The translations under genes were made by a program, and so were the position numbers. The notes beneath the pieces are model-generated. The model was not told where the DNA came from and did no database searches. It saw only the letters and a program-made list of their open reading frames with translations. Positions 8,035 through 15,114 of a stretch of 64,000 nucleotides of DNA are shown piece by piece. The stretch's first letter is position 1. The number at the start of each line of letters is the position of its first letter. The stretch lies in IMG/VR virus record IMGVR_UViG_3300030108_002876, positions 1 to 64,000 of that record. One strand, given 5' to 3'. Source of the DNA: a virus.

Positions 8035-8579
8035 TATATTTTGTCTTTAATATGATTGTACATATCTAAACCTAGCTTTTTACCAAACACAGAGTCTGAT
8101 TTGTAGTGAGCTCTAGCAGAGTTTCTACTGTCAGATATATCTTTAGCTGTCTTCATAAACTGCGACTTAGCTTTAGGATACATCTTGCTTAACGCACTAC
8201 CTATTAAATATCCTTGAGCTGAGTGACCTGACGGATATGCAGGCGTACGCATAGAGTTTAGCTTAACAGTTTCCATTTTGATATTCATCTTCTTAGCTAA
8301 AGCTCCAGGCCTAGGTCTTTTAAAATGTCTTTTTAGTTTCATTATAGGCGAGCTAGAATCATTAACTAATTTTTTAACTAAATCTTTAGGAAAGTCGACA
8401 CCAGCTTTTTTTGCTGTCTTTTTAAATGATCCTGCAACGTCGTCTTTTTCTGTAATAAATTTTTTATTAATAGGAGTTTTAGCAAGCTGCTTTATTTCTT
8501 GAGCAGTTTGAAAAGAGCTATCAGCCGGAGGCTTGTTACTCTTAAATTTTTCTACGCTATAATCCTTAAATAAAGACAT
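8034..8579 (-). CDS. PAP2-family phosphatase, soluble
   Basis: 181 residues carrying the complete PAP2/vanadium-haloperoxidase signature: K-x6-RP (K83...R90-P91), PSGH (116-119) and SR-x5-H-x3-D (S151-R152, H158, D162). The family hydrolyses phosphate esters such as phosphatidate, undecaprenyl pyrophosphate or polyphosphate. No membrane segments are visible and the protein is basic, closer to soluble class A acid phosphatases. It sits among basic virion-like proteins and near an M15 peptidase, so attack on envelope lipids or carriers at entry or lysis is plausible but unproven. Confidence 0.85.
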   Translation of the reverse strand: MSLFKDYSVEKFKSNKPPADSSFQTAQEIKQLAKTPINKKFITEKDDVAGSFKKTAKKAGVDFPKDLVKKLVNDSSSPIMKLKRHFKRPRPGALAKKMNIKMETVKLNSMRTPAYPSGHSAQGYLIGSALSKMYPKAKSQFMKTAKDISDSRNSARAHYKSDSVFGKKLGLDMYNHIKDKI

Positions 8580-8926
8580 TACTTTTTCTTTTTACCCATC
8601 TTACTAGGTCCGCCAGCTCTAGTACAACGCACACCCCAACCTGAAGCATAAGCACTAGGCCATACTTTAAATTTACGCTTAGCTGCAGACTTACAAGGTC
8701 CACTAATTTTAGTGCGCTTAATTTTCTTTTGCATAGGCGACTTCATTTTAGCTGGCGCTGTTCCTTCTTTAATTATTTCAGGACCATACTGTCCTCCTAC
8801 TCCTATTTCTTTGTGACGGTGACCGTCAATTTCTTCGCCATGATACTTAGGCTTAGTCATATCAACAGAAGTTTTGTGCTTCATTGCCGATGAAAAAAAC
8901 ATCGGGCCTTTCATTTTAAATGCCAT
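8579..8926 (-). CDS. FKMKG-tagged protein with PSAYASGW motif
   Basis: 115 residues beginning MAFKMKGPMFF, followed by a His-rich stretch (GEEIDGHRHKEIG), KMKSPMQKKIKR, and a C-terminal module SAAKRKFKVWPSAYASGWGV with CTRAGG. The (Y/W)PSAYAS core is, as I remember, a small domain spread across marine phages and large DNA viruses (DUF5872-like). Both the tag and a second SPM motif are present. Function unknown. Confidence 0.75.
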   Translation of the reverse strand: MAFKMKGPMFFSSAMKHKTSVDMTKPKYHGEEIDGHRHKEIGVGGQYGPEIIKEGTAPAKMKSPMQKKIKRTKISGPCKSAAKRKFKVWPSAYASGWGVRCTRAGGPSKMGKKKK

Positions 8927-8937
8927 GATTTATTATT

Positions 8938-9345
8938 TTAACAATTCCATCTACGTCTAGCTGCACGACCTCTTTTGCTTTTCCAACCTTTTGATCTAGC
9001 GCAGAACGATTTTCTACGTTTAGCAGCTTTGCTGCCTGGTTTTAATTTAGATGGTTTAGTAGTAACAGCTGTTTGTAACTTACTACCAGGGTTTTTACGT
9101 CTATATTCTTTTACACCTTTCTCAGTCATACCTCCACCAGCAGCAGCACCAGTACCAGTTGACTTAGCTTTATTAAAGTTTTTACCTGGACCTATAGTTC
9201 TACGTACGTCAGGCTTACGTTTACGCTTACGCTTTTCAAACGGAGAGTCATCAACCATCTTAATAGGATTATCAGTGGTTTGAAAGTTTCTACGTCTACC
9301 GCAAGACGTTACAGCAAAAGGATTATTTTTTTGTACGTATGCCAT
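8938..9345 (-). CDS. Highly basic protein with a DUF6321-like domain
   Basis: 135 residues. The N-terminus is MAYVQKNNPFAV, followed by a basic linker (EKRKRKRKPDVRR) and a Gly/Ala stretch. The C-terminal module runs from GGGMTEKGVKEYRRKNPGSK through KPSKLKPGSKAAKRRKSFC to ARRRWNC. That pattern (KGxKxYRxKNPGSxL...KRRKSFCAR) is one I recall as DUF6321, found in marine phages and algal viruses. Net charge is very positive; a nucleic-acid-binding virion protein is likely. Confidence 0.75.
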   Translation of the reverse strand: MAYVQKNNPFAVTSCGRRRNFQTTDNPIKMVDDSPFEKRKRKRKPDVRRTIGPGKNFNKAKSTGTGAAAGGGMTEKGVKEYRRKNPGSKLQTAVTTKPSKLKPGSKAAKRRKSFCARSKGWKSKRGRAARRRWNC

Positions 9346-9806
9346 TACATTAATTCATAATGTGTCTTACCATTTTTCTTAACGGCTTTAAGACACCTGT
9401 GTCTATTGTCTTCTTCAGATACATAGCTAACATGTATCCATGCAGGGTTTTTATCATCGCCAAACTCCCAGATCATTTGATCGTAGTCTAAGTGATACCG
9501 CATCCATTTAAACATAGAAGCATTAGTTCTATGTCCATATGTATCATCAAGATCTATAGCTTGGCCTTTACAGTGTTGAGAGTTTTTACTACCACCAATA
9601 GCCACGTTTAGTTCAGGTGATCTATAAAAACTATTTATTTTAATTGGTCCACCTACGTGTTTGCGTAATGGTTCAAAAACTTTCTCAGCTATAAGCTTCA
9701 TGTTCTCAAGCTCTTCAACGTCTGGTATATTATCTATACCTCTACGCAAAGCCGTGTTTGAGCGAGTTGCTTCCTTATAACTTATATGATCACTTATTTT
9801 ATCCAT
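9345..9806 (-). CDS. M15-family peptidase (endolysin-type D,D-carboxypeptidase)
   Basis: 153 residues. Zinc-site motif SQHCKGQAID (S-x-H-x2-G-x-A-x-D; H78 and D85) plus the C-terminal AWIHVS (H125) are the signature of peptidase M15 (VanY/Ply500/DUF882-like), which cuts peptidoglycan peptides. INSFYRSPELN is also typical. No signal peptide, so it would need a holin or be part of the virion. Overlaps both neighbours by one base. It is the best lysin candidate in the window. Confidence 0.85.
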   Translation of the reverse strand: MDKISDHISYKEATRSNTALRRGIDNIPDVEELENMKLIAEKVFEPLRKHVGGPIKINSFYRSPELNVAIGGSKNSQHCKGQAIDLDDTYGHRTNASMFKWMRYHLDYDQMIWEFGDDKNPAWIHVSYVSEEDNRHRCLKAVKKNGKTHYELM

Positions 9807-10111
9807 TATTTTATTATTATTGATAACGGCGTAGAACCTCCTAACCCAGCTCCAGCTGTAGTTATTTTAAGAGCTAACACAGAATTATTAAACGATACGT
9901 TTTCTAAAAATATACTTGATTTACCTGGTATATCTGTTTTTAATATATAACACTTCGTTCCAGATGTGTCTTCTAAAAACAAATCAACTGTAACATCTGT
10001 GCTCGCGTGAGCGTTTGTTAATCTAATAGAACTAATACTACCTTTTCCTTTATAAAAATCTATTAACGTAGTTGTTGTAGCACTTGTTATATTATATAAT
10101 CCTTTTTCCAT
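9806..10111 (-). CDS. Small beta-rich virion-like protein
   Basis: 101 residues, Thr/Ser/Ile-rich with alternating hydrophobic residues (SISSIRLTN, VTVDLFLEDT, SIFLENVSF), suggesting a small beta-sandwich such as a decoration or fibre-tip protein. Lies directly downstream of the fibre-like ORF. No family recognised. Confidence 0.7.
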   Translation of the reverse strand: MEKGLYNITSATTTTLIDFYKGKGSISSIRLTNAHASTDVTVDLFLEDTSGTKCYILKTDIPGKSSIFLENVSFNNSVLALKITTAGAGLGGSTPLSIIIK

Positions 10112-10117
10112 TACGTA

Positions 10118-10750
10118 TTATATTGTTGCTATTGTTACTGTTGCACCATATATTAATGTATTAGTAGTTCCTGGAGCTACTTTTATTACTAAATCTTGCG
10201 TTGCACTAGACGGTATATCTGTTATATCAATGTTAGCGTTAAAATCGCCAGATGTTGAGCTTACGTTATTGTCAGCTCCAGTTTGATAGTTAAACGACTT
10301 AACTGTAACAGCGCTAGATGTACTTGCGCTCGCGTGAACTTGTACGTGAGTTGCTTTGTATCCACTAGGTAATTTTTGAAACGCGTAACCTTCTAAAAGA
10401 GAGTTAAAAAACACTATACCTAAAGTATTTGATGTATCATCTTCAATATATCCCCAAGCTCTAGTACTATCATCATTAGGCACAAACTGATCTGGCATTA
10501 TTTTAATAACAGTAGTGCTAAATGGATCTGCTGTTACTCCACCAGCAGCTGCATTAATACGATCATCAATAGCAGCTGAAGTCATAATGCTAGTGTTGTT
10601 ATCAGCAAACGATTCAGCAGATGTTTGCACAGCATTTATAGTTGCGCCATCAATTCTAAGATCACCATCTAAACGTGCAGTGCCACTTACTTGCAAGCTA
10701 CGAAACCTAGCTGCAAGGTTAAATACACGTTGACCAATATACTTAATCAT
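10118..10750 (-). CDS. Fibre-like structural protein
   Basis: 210 residues. The N-terminal part (LRSLQVSGTARLDGDLRIDG, SIMTSAAIDDRI) resembles the repeated stem of phage tail fibres and appendages. The remainder is Ser/Thr-rich and beta-predicted (SASTSSAVTVKSF, ATVTIATI). Starts 4 bases inside the T9SS gene stop. Function as a fibre or head-appendage protein is inference. Confidence 0.65.
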   Translation of the reverse strand: MIKYIGQRVFNLAARFRSLQVSGTARLDGDLRIDGATINAVQTSAESFADNNTSIMTSAAIDDRINAAAGGVTADPFSTTVIKIMPDQFVPNDDSTRAWGYIEDDTSNTLGIVFFNSLLEGYAFQKLPSGYKATHVQVHASASTSSAVTVKSFNYQTGADNNVSSTSGDFNANIDITDIPSSATQDLVIKVAPGTTNTLIYGATVTIATI

Positions 10751-13050
10751 TTAACAACTCTCTTGACAACAACGCGACCGTTCCAAACAATACGTAACAT
10801 ATACATTCCTGGAGGCCATAGGGACGCGTCTATCGCGTTCGTATTTGTTTTAGATAATAGGATACGTCCGTTTGAATCGATCACGTCTATGTCAACGTTT
10901 TGATTTATGTTTAACACATTACTAACTGGGTTTGGATAGACAACTAAGTCATCACCAGCTAGTATGGATTCTATACCTGTTACACTGCAGTAGTCATATG
11001 TTGCTTGACAAGTATTGTCCCACTCTTCACTACAGCAATATGGATCTGCTTCAATTACCCACGCATAACACAAGTCGTTTAACCAGTACGGTTCGCCAGG
11101 TCCACCAATACAACCAGCATCATATAAACAGTTATCAGTAGATTCATTTGCAAGTTCATTATAGTTGTACGCTAGTGGGTCCATACAGTCGACCACCACT
11201 TCTTCGCACGAGCCATTATCAGTATTAGCAGCTGGATCATAATTAAAAGCGCTACTGTCAGTACAGCCATAAATGTAAGGGATACAGCTACCATCTTCAG
11301 CGTTAGCTTCTGGATCATAATTAAACATTGTTGCGTCCGTGCAACCGTAGACAAAAGGTATACAGCTATCATCGTCAGTATTAGCGGCCGAGTTGTAATT
11401 GAAAGCAAGTGGGTTCATGCAGCCTAACACTACAGGTATACAACCCTCGTTATCAACGTTTGCTTCTGGGTTATAGTTAAATGCTTCTTCGTCCATGCAA
11501 CCAAATACTGCTAGCGTCTGACAGTCACCGTTATCGTAATCAGCTTCGTAGCCTTGCGTATAATATTCTAAGTAACCCGCTTGAGTACAACCAGCTTGAT
11601 AGTAGCAACTACCATCTTCTGTATTTACTTCAGCGTTATAGTTTTGTGCTGCTTCATCTGTACAACCATATGAGTATGGCTCACAGTAGTTACCACACCT
11701 TAAATATGGAGTATAAGTTTTATTAGGTTCTACAGGATCAAGCCAAGGATTAGTGCCTTTATCAAATACAATATCTCCGTTAGGTTTAATAAGTTTAAAT
11801 CCTACTTGTGATATATCTGTTACAGTTCCGCCTTGACCAAAGAAGCCGCCAAACTCTACAGGATAAAATGTAAACTCAACATGTGTTAGTGAGCTTACTG
11901 TAATATTATAAAACGCATCTTGATCTGTACATGTAAATGCGCCAATAGGTTCGCCATCTTGTACTACACCTAAATATGAGTTATCCCAACCATCACCACC
12001 ACCATCAAACAACATAAGCGTGTACTCACACTCAGGCACTAAGTCCATGGTATTAGCTAGTGAGTCATAGTTAAAAGCGTTTTCGTTTATACAACCTGGT
12101 ATTGCAGGCGTTATACACTGGCTTTGATCGTTATTTTCTGCAAGAGAATTAAACTCTAAATAATTAGGGTCTAAGCAACCAAACGGTGGATTTTCTGGTG
12201 GACAAGGATTAAGTAAGTTAGGCACGCTATTAGCTTCATAACCAAAGTCTGGATTTTGCCCTTCAAACGGTAGTATACTGTATATAACGTTACCACACTC
12301 TGTGTAAACTAATACATCACCATCAGCTGATCCACCTGTAGTAGAGCCAGCAAGACCATCACCATACGAGTCGTATATATTAAACGTAAACTCTACGCCT
12401 AACGGTATACAATACTCTGTAGTAACGTTAAGCCCAGCAGTTTCATAAAAACCTTGTTCTTCGCTAGCTAAAACAATAGGCACGCTGTCCGTAGTTAATA
12501 TTTCCCAGCTAGTTTCCCACTGTGAAAACGTATCACCTGTTATACTTACATAAACGTTTTGAGTTAGCGTATCACCGCACTCAGATACATTACCGTACAA
12601 ACAAGACTCTTCAAACTCAGACTCAATACCAGCAAATGGATTATAGTTAGACGCTAGCGGATCCATACAACCAAGACCACAATTAGGATTATCTAATACA
12701 AGAGTATCCATAATACCGCCAGGTGATTCTACTATAAAGTAATATTCGCTACTAGATACAGGCGTAGATTGTGCATAGCCATAAAAGTAATTACCAAACC
12801 AAGGGCCATAAGGTATAAACTGTAGATTATCTAAATCATCGCCTCTATAAAATCCTACAGGCTGACAACCTGGTGGCGCTTCCCAGTTTACGCTTAGCTC
12901 ACCTTGATTAGGCGACCATGGAAAACAAGATATCTCACCTTGTAAATTTGTTATACCACAAGGTGGTGGCGGTATAGTATCTACTTGAGAAAATACACAA
13001 CTCGCTAGTAGCCAAAATATTACTACAAATACGTACGCTAACTTCTTCAT
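10747..13050 (-). CDS. Secreted repeat protein with T9SS C-terminal sorting domain
   Basis: 767 residues. Signal peptide at the start (KKLAYVFVVIFWLLASCVFSQ; a lipobox-like LASC is also present, cleavage at S-Q is more usual). The body contains about ten copies of a GC-(T/M)-D-x-x-A-x-NY-(N/D)-P-x-A-N-x-(D/E)-DGSC unit. The last 75 residues are a type A T9SS sorting domain: VVYPNPVSNVLNI, VIDSNGRIL, LWPPGMYMLRI, VVVKRVVK. In Bacteroidota such domains send proteins through the outer membrane to the surface. It sits in a cassette of exported proteins, inside the phage late operon. Confidence 0.85.
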   Translation of the reverse strand: MKKLAYVFVVIFWLLASCVFSQVDTIPPPPCGITNLQGEISCFPWSPNQGELSVNWEAPPGCQPVGFYRGDDLDNLQFIPYGPWFGNYFYGYAQSTPVSSSEYYFIVESPGGIMDTLVLDNPNCGLGCMDPLASNYNPFAGIESEFEESCLYGNVSECGDTLTQNVYVSITGDTFSQWETSWEILTTDSVPIVLASEEQGFYETAGLNVTTEYCIPLGVEFTFNIYDSYGDGLAGSTTGGSADGDVLVYTECGNVIYSILPFEGQNPDFGYEANSVPNLLNPCPPENPPFGCLDPNYLEFNSLAENNDQSQCITPAIPGCINENAFNYDSLANTMDLVPECEYTLMLFDGGGDGWDNSYLGVVQDGEPIGAFTCTDQDAFYNITVSSLTHVEFTFYPVEFGGFFGQGGTVTDISQVGFKLIKPNGDIVFDKGTNPWLDPVEPNKTYTPYLRCGNYCEPYSYGCTDEAAQNYNAEVNTEDGSCYYQAGCTQAGYLEYYTQGYEADYDNGDCQTLAVFGCMDEEAFNYNPEANVDNEGCIPVVLGCMNPLAFNYNSAANTDDDSCIPFVYGCTDATMFNYDPEANAEDGSCIPYIYGCTDSSAFNYDPAANTDNGSCEEVVVDCMDPLAYNYNELANESTDNCLYDAGCIGGPGEPYWLNDLCYAWVIEADPYCCSEEWDNTCQATYDYCSVTGIESILAGDDLVVYPNPVSNVLNINQNVDIDVIDSNGRILLSKTNTNAIDASLWPPGMYMLRIVWNGRVVVKRVVK

Positions 13051-13410
13051 TTAAAAATCACTATATATTATTTCATCAACTACGTCTTGCACTTCTCTAC
13101 GCGTAGCTTCTAGTTGCATCATAATGTTTGCTTGAAATCTTTTAACTTCTTTTCCGTTAAAAACTATGATTGTAGGTACTACTACAATTTCAAAATCATT
13201 TTGATAAGAATCATCATCATCAATATTAAGATTCATTACCTCACAATCAGTTAATTCATCAAGATAATCAACGCTATTGTTTGCGTTCCAGCTAGCGTTA
13301 AACTGTACGACGCAGATATCACTGTCGCATAGATTTTGCCCAAGCGCTGTGCCTGCTACAAACACAAACAACATTACCAGAAGATATGTTATCACTGATC
13401 CAAAGTTCAT
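13051..13410 (-). CDS. Exported thioredoxin-fold protein without the CxxC motif
   Basis: Start placed at 13410 (MNFGSVITYL), which gives an ATGA overlap with the upstream 50-residue gene; an ATG 12 bases earlier is possible. Residues 1-25 are a signal peptide or anchor (LLVMLFVFVAGTALGQ). The remainder follows the thioredoxin fold: CVVQFNASWNANNS at the usual WCGPC position, MNLNIDDDD, and the cis-Pro loop VVVPTIIVFNGKEV. The redox pair is replaced by Asn-x-x-Ser, so it should not act as a disulfide reductase; a chaperone or binding role in the periplasm is possible. Next to the T9SS protein. Confidence 0.7.
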   Translation of the reverse strand: MNFGSVITYLLVMLFVFVAGTALGQNLCDSDICVVQFNASWNANNSVDYLDELTDCEVMNLNIDDDDSYQNDFEIVVVPTIIVFNGKEVKRFQANIMMQLEATRREVQDVVDEIIYSDF

Positions 13411-13559
13411 TGTCTCTTCCATGCTTTCTTATTAATTATAATACTACTAATAGAGTATATAGCTATAAAAGCTATAGCGTATATAATACTTGGGTGCCCA
13501 TGATAATCACACGTATGACTATCACACATACCAAAGAAGTGTTGTGTAAATTCTTTCAT
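13407..13559 (-). CDS. 50-residue single-span membrane protein
   Basis: ATG at 13559, TGA at 13407-13409, overlapping the thioredoxin-like start. The product begins MKEFTQHFFGMCDSHTCDYH, with a Cys/His-rich head, then one hydrophobic span (SIIYAIAFIAIYSISSIII) and a basic end (NKKAWKRQ). It fills the only larger gap in the export cassette. Function unknown; a small envelope protein or holin accessory is possible. Confidence 0.6.
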   Translation of the reverse strand: MKEFTQHFFGMCDSHTCDYHGHPSIIYAIAFIAIYSISSIIINKKAWKRQ

Positions 13560-13570
13560 TACTTATTTAT

Positions 13571-13780
13571 TTATGATGCTTCATCATGTGGATCCATCAT
13601 GTACTTTTCAAGAGCTTCTCTAGCTTGATCTAAATCTTGTTTAGTTTTCTCGTTCTTATCTTTGTTATACTGTTTTTCGAAAGCCTCTACATCAGATTGT
13701 AATCTATCAAGTTCTTTTGAAGGGTGAGACTTGAGCGCAGACACATCTTGCATAGGAAAACCTTTCATCTTAAACGCCAT
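13571..13780 (-). CDS. FKMKG-tagged coiled-coil protein
   Basis: 69 residues. Begins MAFKMKGFPMQDV, an FKMKG tag, followed by a charged helical coiled coil (LDRLQSDVEAFEKQYNKDK, LDQAREALEKYM) and a HDEAS tail. One of the shortest members of the tagged set, so it shows the tag plus one simple helix. Function unknown. Confidence 0.75.
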   Translation of the reverse strand: MAFKMKGFPMQDVSALKSHPSKELDRLQSDVEAFEKQYNKDKNEKTKQDLDQAREALEKYMMDPHDEAS

Positions 13781-13782
13781 GA

Positions 13783-14067
13783 TTATTTTAATTTATCAAT
13801 TTTTTCTTCAATACGATCAAGATCTTCTTTGAGCTCAGACACATCTTCTTGTGTAGTCATAATAGTCTGACGCACTAGTTGATCTTTCATATCAAACTCC
13901 ATGCGAGTTATATCTGGTGGTAGTGGTTCAGGTAGTTCTTTTGCTAAAGCTATATCAGCTTGTAGCGTAAAGTACATACCAATTAAAGCAGCTAAACCTG
14001 CTGCAGCCATACCTATTGTTTTGAGGTCTAATGTTACTTTAGTATCCTCACCTATTTGCTTTGCCAT
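13783..14067 (-). CDS. Membrane-anchored coiled-coil protein (possible inner-membrane spanin)
   Basis: 94 residues: a short cytoplasmic head (MAKQIGEDTKVTLDLK), one transmembrane helix (IGMAAAGLAALIGMYF), a Pro-rich joint (LPEPLPPD), and a C-terminal coiled coil (VSELKEDLDRIEEKIDKLK). N-in/C-out with a periplasmic coil is the layout of phage Rz-type spanins. No outer-membrane partner gene of the Rz1 kind is evident alongside, so the assignment is tentative. It follows the outer-membrane barrel gene by 3 bases. Confidence 0.6.
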   Translation of the reverse strand: MAKQIGEDTKVTLDLKTIGMAAAGLAALIGMYFTLQADIALAKELPEPLPPDITRMEFDMKDQLVRQTIMTTQEDVSELKEDLDRIEEKIDKLK

Positions 14068-14070
14068 ATC

Positions 14071-15114
14071 TTAAAAGATTACATAGTTTGCTCCACACTT
14101 AAAGTTGTACCACTCTCTGTTCCAGTACTTATAGTATCTACCTTCAAGAAATACACCTATGTGTTTATTAAATCTGTGTCCGTATATTAAACCAGCTGAG
14201 TAGTCAAGCCACTGACCACCTACTGTATTGTGATACATATATTCACCTCCAGTGTCGTAATGGTAGGGTAAAACATTTCCCCATGTGTGGAACCAGAAGT
14301 CGTCTGTAAAGTGATAGAAGTCGAAGCCGGCAACCACCGAGTAATTCCATTGACGAGAGAGTTCACTTCTTTTTCTAGTAGTATATTCAGATAAGATGTT
14401 AGGGATAGTGACTGCTTCCCAGACTTCAGTGTTTGTTGCAACGACTGTTCCGTCAGGAGCGAGGTACTCGCCTGTAACAAGGTTGTGTGAATATCCTTCT
14501 TCAATTGCGAGGTAAGTATAGTGTATGTCTCCTGTTGCCAACTTCCACTCTTCAAGTGGATCATACCCGTAAGGTTCTGAGATACGTTGTGCGATACCTG
14601 CGTGCAAAGAAAACTTGTTACCGAGCTTAAGTCTAAATCGTTGTGATCCCTCAAAGTACTCAATGTCTGCAAACCCGTCTTCAAGGTATTCAACCTTTGC
14701 CATAACTTTGTCTCCGATGTAACGAAAAAAGTGGTGCTGATTAAAGAACTCTTTACCTTGTTGTCTTTCGTATGTAACCTCTCCAAGAAACTCTATGCCG
14801 TTACGCTTACCTATATTAGCGTCAGCAGACCAAGATGTTTCTGATCCGTCATAAAAAGCATTAGCTCTGTTTTCATAACCAAACCTAGCGATCTTACGCA
14901 CACCCATAGATAAACTATAGTCAAATGGTGTTGCTATAGTCTCTTGAGTTAACCCGTCAGTAACAGAGTATATAGTTTGATCTGACACAGAGTTACCTCC
15001 GTTAACAGCTGCATAGAACGTAGAAAACTTAAATGCTTTCTTTAACTCTTGAGCATGTAGTACCGTACAGCTAAATAGTAAGGTTAGTAATAAACTTAAT
15101 CGTGGTAGTAACAT
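14071..15114 (-). CDS. Phage-encoded outer-membrane beta-barrel protein
   Basis: 347 residues. A clear signal peptide (PRLSLLLTLLFSCTVLHAQ) is followed by alternating polar/aromatic strands (YSLSMGVRKIARFGYENR, FRLKLGNKFSLHAGIAQ, YSAGLIYGHRFNKHIGVFLEGRYY in part). It ends in Phe (GANYVIF), the usual terminal aromatic of outer-membrane barrels recognised by BAM. Starts 19 bases inside the giant ORF. Could alter the host surface, for example to block superinfection, or be a receptor mimic; both are inference. Confidence 0.7.
   Translation of the reverse strand: MLLPRLSLLLTLLFSCTVLHAQELKKAFKFSTFYAAVNGGNSVSDQTIYSVTDGLTQETIATPFDYSLSMGVRKIARFGYENRANAFYDGSETSWSADANIGKRNGIEFLGEVTYERQQGKEFFNQHHFFRYIGDKVMAKVEYLEDGFADIEYFEGSQRFRLKLGNKFSLHAGIAQRISEPYGYDPLEEWKLATGDIHYTYLAIEEGYSHNLVTGEYLAPDGTVVATNTEVWEAVTIPNILSEYTTRKRSELSRQWNYSVVAGFDFYHFTDDFWFHTWGNVLPYHYDTGGEYMYHNTVGGQWLDYSAGLIYGHRFNKHIGVFLEGRYYKYWNREWYNFKCGANYVIF

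Noticed and set aside
10747-13050. Host gene contamination of the contig
   Set aside because: The T9SS gene overlaps or abuts phage genes on both sides by a few bases in the same operon, so it is part of the phage genome.
14220-14786. 188-residue minus-strand ORF
   Set aside because: Alternate frame inside the outer-membrane barrel gene; composition is Ser/Thr/Leu shadow type.
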